A program made the translations under genes and the position numbers. DNA of 64,000 bases from an uncultured Planctomycetaceae bacterium (GTDB lineage Bacteria > Planctomycetota > Planctomycetia > Pirellulales > Pirellulaceae), in contig CAIPEB010000768.1 of the NCBI GenBank assembly GCA_903863885.1, forward strand, positions 1-64,000, in the 5' to 3' direction. This document shows, piece after piece, positions 38,704 to 46,642 of this stretch. Position 1 is the first letter of the stretch; each line of letters opens with the position of its first letter. Below the pieces are notes generated by a model. It was given only the letters and a program-made list of their open reading frames with translations, had not been told where the DNA came from and ran no database searches.

Positions 38704-39987
38704 ATGCACGAATCCCGCGTTGTCAGCGATGTGGCCTGCACGATTTGCGGCTGCGTCTGCGACGACCTGCGCATGACGATCGACGGTGGACGGATCACCA
38801 AGGCCGAAGGCGCATGCCATCTGGCGGAACCATGGTTTCTGGCCCAGGAAACCCAGGAGCCGCCCGCCGCGGAGATCGAGGGTCAACCGACGTCAATCGA
38901 CGAAGCGACCGCCCGCTCGGCCGCCATTCTGCGCGCGGCGAAATGGCCGCTTGTATTCGGCCTATCGCGGAGCAGTACGGAGGGCCAGCGGGCCGCCGTC
39001 CGGCTCGCGGACCTGATCGGCTCGAATATCGATACAACCGCGTCGACGTGCCACGCGCCGTCGATCCTGGCAATTCAGGATGTCGGTGAATCGACCTGTT
39101 CTCTGGGCGAAATCAAGAATCGCGCGGACCTCGTGGTCTTCTGGGGAGTCGATCCCGTCGTAACGCATCCGAGGCACGGCGAGCGTTATTCGATGAGTGC
39201 GACGGGCATGTTCGTTCCGGGCGGACGCAGCGATCGTACGATTATTCTGGTTGATGAAGCGGAAAACGCGACTCGAGCACATGCAGATCACTTCGTGCGA
39301 ATCGAACCCGATCGTCATTTCGAAGCGATCTGGACGCTGCGTTGCCTTTTGCGCGGCATCGCCCCGGAGCCGAACGCGGAACTCGGAGCCGACATCGGCG
39401 CGCTGCGAGATCTGTGCGAACGCATGAAATCCTGTCGCTGCGGCGTCTTCTTCTTCGGACTCGGCCTGGCCCAATCGCGGCTGGGCCACCTCAGCGTTGA
39501 CGGGTTGCTGCGGCTCGTGGCTGAATTGAACGCTCACACGCGGTTCCATGCGCGACGCATGCGAATGCAGGGTGACGTCACGGGCGCGGACACGGTCCTC
39601 TGCTGGCAAACGGGCTTTCCTTTCGCAGTCAATTTAAGTCGCGGGTATCCAAGATACGGACCGGACGAGTTCTCCGCGCAGCTGATGCTCGAGCGCGGCG
39701 AAGTCGATGCGTGCCTGTTCGTCGGCACCGAAGGCGTATTGCAGATGAGTGCGAAAGCCAGATCGCATCTGGCTCGCATTCCGACGATTGCGCTCGAGTA
39801 TCCCACGATCAGGTCATCGATCGAACCGACGGTTCGATTCACGACGTCAGTGTACGGGGTGCATCATGCCGGGACGGCATACCGCATGGACGAAATACCC
39901 ATTCCGCTGCGCGCACTGCTTCCGCCAAAGTACGCCAGCGATGCAGAGATCCTCGAGCGAATTGCCGATCGTTTTCGAGCCGGTTAG
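38704..39987 (+). CDS. fhcB: Formylmethanofuran dehydrogenase subunit B (C1 metabolism)
   Basis: A 427-residue protein of the molybdopterin-oxidoreductase fold. N-terminal CTICGCVCDDL (12-22) supplies cluster cysteines and EGACHL follows; the active-site region ASTCHAPS gives C116, the position of the Cys/SeCys ligand in FwdB/FmdB. FFFGLGLAQSRLGHLSVDGLLRLVAELN is typical of the family. In Planctomycetes and methylotrophs the Fhc complex handles formyl transfer from tetrahydromethanopterin to formate. The partner subunits A, C and D are not in this window. It starts 3 bases after the GH29-like gene, so cotranscription is likely, an odd pairing. Confidence 0.9.
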   Translation: MHESRVVSDVACTICGCVCDDLRMTIDGGRITKAEGACHLAEPWFLAQETQEPPAAEIEGQPTSIDEATARSAAILRAAKWPLVFGLSRSSTEGQRAAVRLADLIGSNIDTTASTCHAPSILAIQDVGESTCSLGEIKNRADLVVFWGVDPVVTHPRHGERYSMSATGMFVPGGRSDRTIILVDEAENATRAHADHFVRIEPDRHFEAIWTLRCLLRGIAPEPNAELGADIGALRDLCERMKSCRCGVFFFGLGLAQSRLGHLSVDGLLRLVAELNAHTRFHARRMRMQGDVTGADTVLCWQTGFPFAVNLSRGYPRYGPDEFSAQLMLERGEVDACLFVGTEGVLQMSAKARSHLARIPTIALEYPTIRSSIEPTVRFTTSVYGVHHAGTAYRMDEIPIPLRALLPPKYASDAEILERIADRFRAG

Positions 39988-40210
39988 GATCGCGTCAAGC
40001 GAGTGAAGTGGCATTTCGGCGCGACGAACCCATTCCCGTTTGAGTCCCATCTGGCTGCGCCAGTGTTCCGGTGCGATCATCGGACATTAACTCGGCTTGC
40101 CGCATGTCCAGTCGAACAGGCCAGATGCTGAGTGCTGCCCCGCGACACTGGCACAGCCCGCGGCACACGAGCAAAGTCGCAAACTGGTTCTTTTTGTCTT
40201 CCTGTGCCGA

Positions 40211-40702
40211 TCAGGAATTCCTCTTGTCGGCGTTGTTCGACTGCTTTGCCGCCTTGCGGATCTGACGCTGGATTTGCAGGAGAAATTGCTCGAAATTGGC
40301 CTTGTCCGGTCCGGCGCAGCCGATGTCCAGCCCAGGGCGGCCGAGGCGCGATTGGAATAGCGCAAACCGGATGCGGCGCGAAGTCAGCCATCCCAGGGCC
40401 ACGCCGAGAAAGGTGACCACCAGTCCAGTTACTGGCACCGGCTCCATCGCGCGAAGCCGCTCGATATTTCCGGCGAAGAAGATGATCACCACTCCGGCAA
40501 GCAGGAGAAACAGCGACACTTTGAACAGCTTGTTGCGGATGAAGACTGCGCGGAAATTCGGATCGAGGCCGGCGAGGTGCACGGTCGTCGTAAAACCGCC
40601 GCTTACCCGCCACCTGGCCTGAACTTCCACGCGGTCCGGATACAACTCAAAGCGACGCGACACCTGAAGAAGGCGCTCGCGATAAACGGCTATCGGGTCC
40701 AT
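40211..40702 (-). CDS. Small membrane protein of unknown function
   Basis: A 163-residue protein from ATG 40702 (AAGGA upstream). A soluble N-terminal segment (about 1-60, MDPIAVYRERLLQVSRRFELYPD) with PH/bPH2-like strands precedes two membrane helices (LFKVSLFLLLAGVVIIFFAG and VPVTGLVVTFLGVALGWL) and a basic cytoplasmic tail with FEQFLLQIQRQIRK. It resembles the group of two-helix membrane proteins with a PH-like domain. No function is assigned. The 220 bases on its 3' side to fhcB hold no gene. Confidence 0.65.
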   Translation of the reverse strand: MDPIAVYRERLLQVSRRFELYPDRVEVQARWRVSGGFTTTVHLAGLDPNFRAVFIRNKLFKVSLFLLLAGVVIIFFAGNIERLRAMEPVPVTGLVVTFLGVALGWLTSRRIRFALFQSRLGRPGLDIGCAGPDKANFEQFLLQIQRQIRKAAKQSNNADKRNS

Positions 40703-40741
40703 GGCATGTCCTTGCCGACGCAATTGACTCATCAATTTCGC

Positions 40742-40761
40742 CCCGGCGAACTCTCGCCGGG
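40742..40761 (-). terminator. Compact GC hairpin between two minus-strand genes
   Basis: CCCGGCGA (40742-40749), loop actc, TCGCCGGG (40754-40761): a perfect 8-bp stem with a tetraloop. It lies 60 bases past the stop of the (alpha/alpha)6 glycosidase and just upstream of the small membrane protein gene. No T-run follows. Confidence 0.45.
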
Positions 40762-40821
40762 ACTCTCTCCAAACTCAATTATCTGATCGAGCGCCGTCTG
40801 TTGCACTGCCACTTTACCGCA

Positions 40822-42939
40822 TCACTGCGATTTGGCGCGCGCAACCACGTTCCAACCCGACGGTGCTTTGATCTGCAGCGGCGCATCGCTCTTCGATTCG
40901 TCCACAACCTCGATATTGTTGCCCTGGACCTTCACATCCAGCACATGGTCGTGCAAATGGATCCGAGTGATCTCGAGTGACGGCCAGGCTTTCGGCAGAC
41001 GCGGCTCGATTTCGCATCCGTCGGCCGTCGGCTTCAATCCGAGGAATCCGTACAGCATGACCTGCGGCACCAGGATCGACTCAAAGAACTCCTTATCCAG
41101 CCCGAGTCCGCCGGGCACGTTCCCTCCCTGCATCGTACCGCGCGCCGGGTCGCTGTAGTAAGCGCGATAGCCGCCGGCTGCCTGGACTTCGTCGAACCAG
41201 ACGCAGATCTCGTCAAGACGTTTCGCGGCATCATCCGGCCCGGCCGTCATCAGTCGGGCCATCAAGTCGTGGTAGGAGAAGCCGAGCACGCCGCCGCCGT
41301 CCTGGACCTGGTATCCAAACGGAATCGACTCGGGCGCCGACCAGGCCCAGAAGTAATAGTCGACGTTTCGTTTCGTGGTGGATCGCGGGCCGAATCGCCA
41401 GCGGTAAATGTCCTGGCCCTGCGATGTATCGTCTGCGATCGTGCGCGAGCCGGACATCCATTCGTGAATGCTCTTCGCCTGTTCCGGCGTCGCGAATCCG
41501 TAGTACACGGCCTCGTTGTTCAGAAACGTGAAGCCGTAATCGTGGAGATTCCCGTCGAGATCGACGGTGCCGAATCGACCCGTCTTGTCGTTCCAGAAAC
41601 GTTTGCTGGCGTATTCCCTGACGTCATTTGCATGGCGCCGAAGGTCCTCGGGATCAAACGCATCGGCCCCGCCGGCCACGCACCATTGCGGATGAATTGC
41701 GATCTGCTGCTCGAGGTCGGCCATGTCGAGCAGCGCGTCGTAGTAGTAAATCGTCGCGAGGGCATCCTCGCCGCCGAACGGAAGCAGGTCCCAGTAATTG
41801 CTGCCAATCCCTTCACCAGGCACGATCACCTTCTTGCCGTCCGCATAACGGACGCCGCTTCGGCCTTCGTGCCCCGGCCACGTGGTATAGACGCAGCGGC
41901 GTCTTCGCGTATCGAACTCGCGCATCATGAAGCGCAGGGCCGTGCGGATACGGCCGATCTGGTCTCGCAGAAATCCAAAATCGGCCGTCCAGACAAAGTA
42001 GTCATGACAACCGCGGATGAAGTTCGTGTTGTTGATGTTGTGCCGGGAATCGCAGGCTGTGTGAAACGATTTGATCACCGCACGCGCCGGTCCCGCATTG
42101 CCAAACGCGATGCGAATCCTGGTGATCGTCCCTTTCCATTCGGGAAGGCGAGCGACCGGGATCATCGTCCGGGACTCGACGACGTTCGTGTTAAGTTTGC
42201 CACCGCCGCCCCCCATCGGAAGATGCTCGACTGCCTGCCCGCCTCCGGAAGCCGGGGAGAAGAAGATCCGGCGCTCGGGGCTGAACTCGGAATGCTCAGC
42301 CGTCGTCCACTCAAGGTAGCAGTTGGCTCCGTCGAGAGAACTTGCCCACCAATTCAGCCGCAGCCACGGCGCGATGCCCGCGTCGATGGAAAAAGCAGGT
42401 GTCGTGGCCGTCGCGCCGGGTTCCGTCAATTCGATCTCCCAGCCTTTCTCGCCGATCGACATGCCTTTCGCATGAGACAGCGTCCATCCGTCGGTCGTCG
42501 CCGCCGGTCCGTCATACCCCGGCACGCCCGTGCCGCGGAAGTGCCATCCGATGCCGCCCGCTTGCGTCCACAGTGGAAAGGGCCAGCCTTCCGAGTGCGC
42601 CAGCCCGTCGTGCTGCAGTGTCTTCACGTATCCTTCGGCGTTGATTCCGCGACTCGACAGCGCCGCGGACCATCGCTTGCGCATCGCCTGGAGCGAACCG
42701 CCTTCGCCAACAGCCGGCCACAGCGTGGACATCGGCATCCATTCGTCCCAAAGCGGAATCAGCGGTCCGGCGGGCTGGTAATGCAACCAGTACAGCCGTC
42801 GCAGGCTGTCCAGTTGTTTCTCGTAACCCGGAACTGAAAAACGTGGAAAGTCGTCCGGCGCGGGCGGGGCTTCAGCGGCCGTCGCCCCACTCAAGGAAAT
42901 CAAAAAGGTCGCCAGGATCCCGTAAAACAGTCTCGACAT
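40822..42939 (-). CDS. Secreted (alpha/alpha)6-barrel glycosidase-like protein
   Basis: A 705-residue protein with signal peptide (MSRLFYGILATFLISLSGATAA). After an N-terminal helical and beta-sandwich part (about 25-300), residues about 310-650 fit an (alpha/alpha)6 barrel of the GH63/GH65/GH78 type: FVWTADFGFLRDQIGRIRTALRFM, GIGSNYWDLLPFGGEDALATIYYYDALLDMA, LNNEAVYYGFAT, and a beta-rich C-terminal end. Similar planctomycete proteins are annotated as glycogen-debranching or rhamnosidase-like. Asp/Glu candidates include GGEDA and WDEW. Specificity unknown. Monocistronic, divergent from the aldo/keto reductase. Confidence 0.78.
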   Translation of the reverse strand: MSRLFYGILATFLISLSGATAAEAPPAPDDFPRFSVPGYEKQLDSLRRLYWLHYQPAGPLIPLWDEWMPMSTLWPAVGEGGSLQAMRKRWSAALSSRGINAEGYVKTLQHDGLAHSEGWPFPLWTQAGGIGWHFRGTGVPGYDGPAATTDGWTLSHAKGMSIGEKGWEIELTEPGATATTPAFSIDAGIAPWLRLNWWASSLDGANCYLEWTTAEHSEFSPERRIFFSPASGGGQAVEHLPMGGGGGKLNTNVVESRTMIPVARLPEWKGTITRIRIAFGNAGPARAVIKSFHTACDSRHNINNTNFIRGCHDYFVWTADFGFLRDQIGRIRTALRFMMREFDTRRRRCVYTTWPGHEGRSGVRYADGKKVIVPGEGIGSNYWDLLPFGGEDALATIYYYDALLDMADLEQQIAIHPQWCVAGGADAFDPEDLRRHANDVREYASKRFWNDKTGRFGTVDLDGNLHDYGFTFLNNEAVYYGFATPEQAKSIHEWMSGSRTIADDTSQGQDIYRWRFGPRSTTKRNVDYYFWAWSAPESIPFGYQVQDGGGVLGFSYHDLMARLMTAGPDDAAKRLDEICVWFDEVQAAGGYRAYYSDPARGTMQGGNVPGGLGLDKEFFESILVPQVMLYGFLGLKPTADGCEIEPRLPKAWPSLEITRIHLHDHVLDVKVQGNNIEVVDESKSDAPLQIKAPSGWNVVARAKSQ

Positions 42940-43332
42940 CCGCCATTCCTTATTCTCTTAACGCCGATAATCAGGAAGGAGCTTCGGGCCTCGCACTCGC
43001 ACAACCGCAAACGATTCTGATTCGGGCGATTTATTCCATCAACGATCAAAGTGACGAGGCGAATCTACGGAAACTGTCGCGATCGGTCAAGAATCGGCCG
43101 CGGGGTTTGAAACGGGGTCGAAATCACGCGGCGCCGCGCGAGCGCTCTTCATTCGAGTCAACCCGTGCCCGTCCGTGGCCTCCTCGACCACTCCAAAAGC
43201 CGCAGGCGGCCAGAGGAAAATTGGACAGCAAGCCGGCGACCCACAACCGTCTGAGGGCTGGAGGTTCCGCGACATTCCCAGTTAATATGGAGCGCGGATA
43301 ACTTCGCTCTTGCATCAAGGAACTCGTAATTC
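42940..43332. other. Divergent intergenic region with a degenerate dispersed repeat
   Basis: About 390 bases between divergent genes, with no coding sequence. At 43149-43185 a 37-base stretch matches the repeat found exactly at 58996-59040 and 59179-59223 at 29 of 37 positions (core GTCCGTGGCCTC). Promoters for both neighbours must lie here. Confidence 0.6.
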
Positions 43333-44463
43333 ATGAAATACCGTCGATTGGGCAGGACTGGAGTGCAGGTCTCTGCGCTCGGATTCGGGACGATGCGGCT
43401 TCCTCGCGGCAAGACGGAAGCCGATGTGAACGAAGCTGAGTCGATCGAGATGATCCGCTTCGCAATCGACCAGGGCGTGAATTACATCGACACGGCTTAC
43501 GTGTATCACGGCGGGAACAGCGAACGGATCGTTGGTTCAGCGTTGGAGGGCGATTACCGCTCGCGTGTTCACATCGCGACAAAGCTGCCGGTCTGGATGG
43601 TGAATGAGACGCGAGATTGCGATCGGCTGCTCGATGAACAGCTCACCCGGCTGCGGTGCGGCCATATCGACTTCTATCTGCTTCATTGCCTGCAGAAGAA
43701 GTCGTGGGAGAAGATGCGGGACATCGGCGTGCTGGAATGGGCGGAAAAAGCCCGCTCCGAGGGACGAATCCGCCATCTCGGGTTTTCCTTTCACGACGAT
43801 TACGACACGTTCGAGCGGATCGTCGATGAGCACGACTGGTCGGTCTGCCAGATCCAATACAACTACCTCTGCGAGGAAGTGCAGGCGGGAACGCGTGGTC
43901 TTCAATATGCCGCTTCGAAGGATCTGGGGGTGATCGTCATGGAACCGCTGTTCGGCGGAACGCTGGCGTGCCCGCCGCGACCGGCCCAGGAGATCTGGGA
44001 TTCGGTACTTGACCGTTACCGGCCGGTAGATCTGGCGCTGCAGTGGCTGTGGAATCGGCCGGAGGTGGCAACCGTGCTCAGCGGCATGAACGAGCTGAGC
44101 CAGGTGCAGGAAAACATCGCCAGCGCGAACCGATCGGGCGTCGGCACGCTCGACACGGATGCGATCGAGTTGATCCGGCGCGTCCGCGACGCCTACATGC
44201 AGCTTTCGCCGATCCCGTGCACTAAGTGCGGATACTGCCTGCCGTGCCCGCACGGAGTGAACGTCCCGCAGAATCTCGAGCTGTTCAATCACGCGACGGT
44301 GCTGAAGGGCAACAGTGCGGTCCTCTGCAAGAATCTCTATTTTGCCATGCCGGAAAACGAGCGAGCGGCGGGCTGTGTCGAATGCGGCACATGCGAAGAC
44401 CACTGCCCCCAACACATTTCAATCCGTCAGATGCTGAAGGAAGTCGACAAGACGTTTCGCTGA
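43333..44463 (+). CDS. Aldo/keto reductase with C-terminal [4Fe-4S] ferredoxin-like domain
   Basis: A 376-residue protein. Residues 1-275 are an aldo/keto reductase barrel: LGFGTMRLP, Asp/Tyr dyad in YIDTAYVYHGGNSE, the catalytic-region lysine in IATKLP, and LHCL. The C-terminus holds two cysteine clusters, IPCTKCGYCLPCPHGV and CVECGTCEDHCPQ, predicted to bind [4Fe-4S]. This AKR-plus-ferredoxin type is common in anaerobes and Planctomycetes and probably couples carbonyl reduction to an Fe-S electron carrier rather than only NADPH. It lies just before the iron locus, but a roughly 240-base structured gap separates them. Confidence 0.92.
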   Translation: MKYRRLGRTGVQVSALGFGTMRLPRGKTEADVNEAESIEMIRFAIDQGVNYIDTAYVYHGGNSERIVGSALEGDYRSRVHIATKLPVWMVNETRDCDRLLDEQLTRLRCGHIDFYLLHCLQKKSWEKMRDIGVLEWAEKARSEGRIRHLGFSFHDDYDTFERIVDEHDWSVCQIQYNYLCEEVQAGTRGLQYAASKDLGVIVMEPLFGGTLACPPRPAQEIWDSVLDRYRPVDLALQWLWNRPEVATVLSGMNELSQVQENIASANRSGVGTLDTDAIELIRRVRDAYMQLSPIPCTKCGYCLPCPHGVNVPQNLELFNHATVLKGNSAVLCKNLYFAMPENERAAGCVECGTCEDHCPQHISIRQMLKEVDKTFR

Positions 44464-44543
44464 CAACCGTCTTTTCCGGATCCGCAAGTTTTCTAGGATG
44501 CTAGGTGGGGAGCTACGGAAACGAACGCGCCGTGACGAACTCA

Positions 44544-44555
44544 GACACGTGTGTC
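44544..44555. promoter_or_regulatory. Inverted repeat GACAC-gt-GTGTC upstream of the feo locus
   Basis: A 5-bp inverted repeat with 2-base spacer, about 150 bases upstream of the DtxR-FeoA start. Because that gene encodes a metalloregulator, an autoregulatory operator is conceivable. It does not match the known DtxR or MntR boxes. Confidence 0.2.
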
Positions 44556-44563
44556 ACAATTCG

Positions 44564-44648
44564 CTCTCCTCTTGGGGAGAGTCGGACCGGACAGAGGGGG
44601 CACAGCCCCTCCCCGGACGCTATTGCGTCCATCCCTTCCGCGTTGCGG
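44564..44648 (+). repeat. Cluster of four small hairpins in the feo leader
   Basis: Four consecutive stems: CTCTCC/GGAGAG (44564-44581), GAGGGG/CCCCTC (44594-44611), GGACGC-tatt-GCGTCC (44615-44630) and CCGC-gtt-GCGG (44638-44648). They lie within 145 bases upstream of the DtxR-FeoA ATG. They may form a structured leader or be a dispersed palindromic element. Confidence 0.5.
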
Positions 44649-44707
44649 CTGGAGGGTAAATTGGGTTTTTCGAACACGTTCTCCGAAAGGGGATCGGGAG
44701 CAGGTCA

Positions 44708-45730
44708 ATGGAAAACGTTTCGTTGGTGATTCTCGCCAGCCTGACCGCGGCGCTGGTACTGCTTCCGAAATGGGGGCTCATCGCGCGCTGGCGCGAGTCG
44801 CGGCGCATGACCGAGAAGTGCCGGCGGGAGGACGCGTTGAAGTACATTCTGAAGCGGGAGGTAAACGGCCAGACGCCGACGCTGAACGGTGTCGCAGGCG
44901 CGCTGGAGATCCACTCCAACAAGGCCGCCGAACTGTTGTCCGAAATGGAACGTCGAGGTCTCATCTCGTTCGATTGCGGGCAACTGCGACTGCGGCACGC
45001 CGGCCGCGAACTGGCGCTGCACGTGATCCGCGCCCATCGATTATGGGAGAGCTATCTGGCCGATCAGACCGGTGTGGAGGAAGCCAAATGGCATCATCTC
45101 GCAGAGAGGAAAGAGCACCTGATGACGCCCGACGAGGCCGAAGAGTTGTCGGCGAGACTGGGCCATCCGGTGCGAGATCCCCACGGAGACGCAATCCCGA
45201 CAGTCGGCGAGGAACTGGCTGCCGACGCCGGCCAGTCGCTGAACTCCGCGCCGCTGAATGCGGTCATGCAGATCGAACACATCGAAGACGAACCGGAAAC
45301 CGTGTATGCCCAGCTTTCCGCAGTCGGAATTCGACCCGGCATGCGGGTCTGCGTGTTTGAAAAGAGCCCGGAGCGAATCCGATTCTGGGCCGATGGCCAG
45401 GAACATGTTTTGGCGCCGATTCTCGCCCACAACATTTCGGTGATCCCGCTTCCCGAGTCGGCCGGACAGGACTTGTTCGACGAGGAATTCCTGGCCGGGC
45501 TCAAACCCGGGCAAAACGCCCGTATTCTCGGCCTGACCACGGCCTGCCGCGGAGCGGAGCGGCGCCGGCTGCTGGACCTGGGGTTTGTCCCCGGCACTTC
45601 GATCGAAGTCGAAATGGTCAGCCCAGGCGGTGATCCCACGGCCTACCGCGTCCGGGGCACGTTGATCGCGCTGCGTCGCGAACAGGCGCGGCTTATCCGC
45701 ATCTCGACCTCGGAGGCCCAGCCGTTATGA
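44708..45730 (+). CDS. Membrane-anchored DtxR/MntR-type regulator fused to FeoA domains
   Basis: A 340-residue fusion. One hydrophobic helix (about 5-26) is followed by a DtxR-type winged helix (39-97) and metal-binding dimerisation segment: HRLWESYL, HHLAERKEHLMTPDEAEEL, LGHPVRDPHGDAIP. By alignment with DtxR the ligands are H110, E114, H129, E133, E136, H137; E133 replaces Cys102, as in MntR. Residues about 180-250 and 260-335 are two FeoA/SH3-like domains, the second canonical (LKPGQNARILGL, GAERRRLLDLGFVPGTSIEV). The stop overlaps the feoB-N start (ATGA). It likely links iron or manganese sensing to FeoB activity or transcription at the membrane. The N-terminal anchor is unusual. Confidence 0.87.
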   Translation: MENVSLVILASLTAALVLLPKWGLIARWRESRRMTEKCRREDALKYILKREVNGQTPTLNGVAGALEIHSNKAAELLSEMERRGLISFDCGQLRLRHAGRELALHVIRAHRLWESYLADQTGVEEAKWHHLAERKEHLMTPDEAEELSARLGHPVRDPHGDAIPTVGEELAADAGQSLNSAPLNAVMQIEHIEDEPETVYAQLSAVGIRPGMRVCVFEKSPERIRFWADGQEHVLAPILAHNISVIPLPESAGQDLFDEEFLAGLKPGQNARILGLTTACRGAERRRLLDLGFVPGTSIEVEMVSPGGDPTAYRVRGTLIALRREQARLIRISTSEAQPL

Positions 45731-46563
45731 GCGAGACAAATCCAATGCCGAATGGTGCCGGAACCGCATGCGGCTCGTGCAGCCTCAATCGTGCGGCGAA
45801 CTTGAAAAGACTCGGCGTCACGATGGATGACTGGGACTATGTTGTCGCGCTGGCCGGCAATCCGAACGTGGGAAAAAGCACGGTATTCAACTCGCTGACC
45901 GGCCTGCGCCAACACACGGGCAACTGGCCGGGAAAGACCGTTTCGCGAGCGGAAGGAGGCTTCGAATTTGCGGGCAAGCGGTTCAAGCTGGTAGACCTGC
46001 CGGGCACCTACTCGCTGCTGTCGACCAGCCTCGACGAGGAGATCGCCCGCGACTTTATCCTGTTCGGACGTCCCGACGTCACGCTCGTTCTGGTCGACGC
46101 CACGCGGCTGGAGCGAAACCTGAACCTCGTCCTGCAGGTGCTCGAAATCACCGACCGCGCTGTGGTCTGCGTGAACATGGTTGACGAAGCACGGCGGCAT
46201 GGCATGACTGTGGACGATCGTCAACTCGCACGCGATCTGGGAGTTCCGGTGATACCGGCAGCAGCGCGATTCGGACGCGGTATACCTGAAGTGCTGCAGG
46301 CGATCAGCGACGTGGCGACCGGGAAGTTTGAATGCAGGCCGCATCGTTTGCACAACGAGCCGCCCGCGATTCGCAGATCGCTCAACGAACTTGTAACGAG
46401 AATCCAGGATATGTATCCGGACCTCCCCAACGCACGATGGGTCGCGATGCGTCTCCTGGCCGGCGACGATCACGTCCATGCCGCCTTGCGCAACGGCGAT
46501 CTGGGAAGCGCCGGCATGCACGGTGCGACGGGCGGCCGAACGGAGAGCGGCAGAGCCGTGTAG
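45727..46563 (+). CDS. feoB: FeoB N-terminal part: G domain plus GDI domain
   Basis: A 278-residue protein equal to the cytosolic part of FeoB, the ferrous iron transporter. A Cys-containing N-terminal extension (CGSC) precedes the G domain: G1 GNPNVGKS (44-51), G2 T71, G3 DLPG (90-93), G4 NMVD (150-153), a G5-like AAARFGRG, and the GDI helical region RWVAMRLLAGDDHVHAALRNGDL. It ends with MHGATGGRTESGRAV and a stop where intact FeoB would continue to the membrane part. That part is in another frame starting 80 bases later. Start overlaps the DtxR-FeoA stop. It is either a naturally split FeoB or a frameshifted gene. Confidence 0.88.
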   Translation: MSETNPMPNGAGTACGSCSLNRAANLKRLGVTMDDWDYVVALAGNPNVGKSTVFNSLTGLRQHTGNWPGKTVSRAEGGFEFAGKRFKLVDLPGTYSLLSTSLDEEIARDFILFGRPDVTLVLVDATRLERNLNLVLQVLEITDRAVVCVNMVDEARRHGMTVDDRQLARDLGVPVIPAAARFGRGIPEVLQAISDVATGKFECRPHRLHNEPPAIRRSLNELVTRIQDMYPDLPNARWVAMRLLAGDDHVHAALRNGDLGSAGMHGATGGRTESGRAV

Positions 46564-46642
46564 GATGGCCGGACGATGAAGAACGTGTTTGGAGAACGCA
46601 ACAGTTCGGGGCCTCGGCAGAGTGCCGTAGATTGAACGTCTT

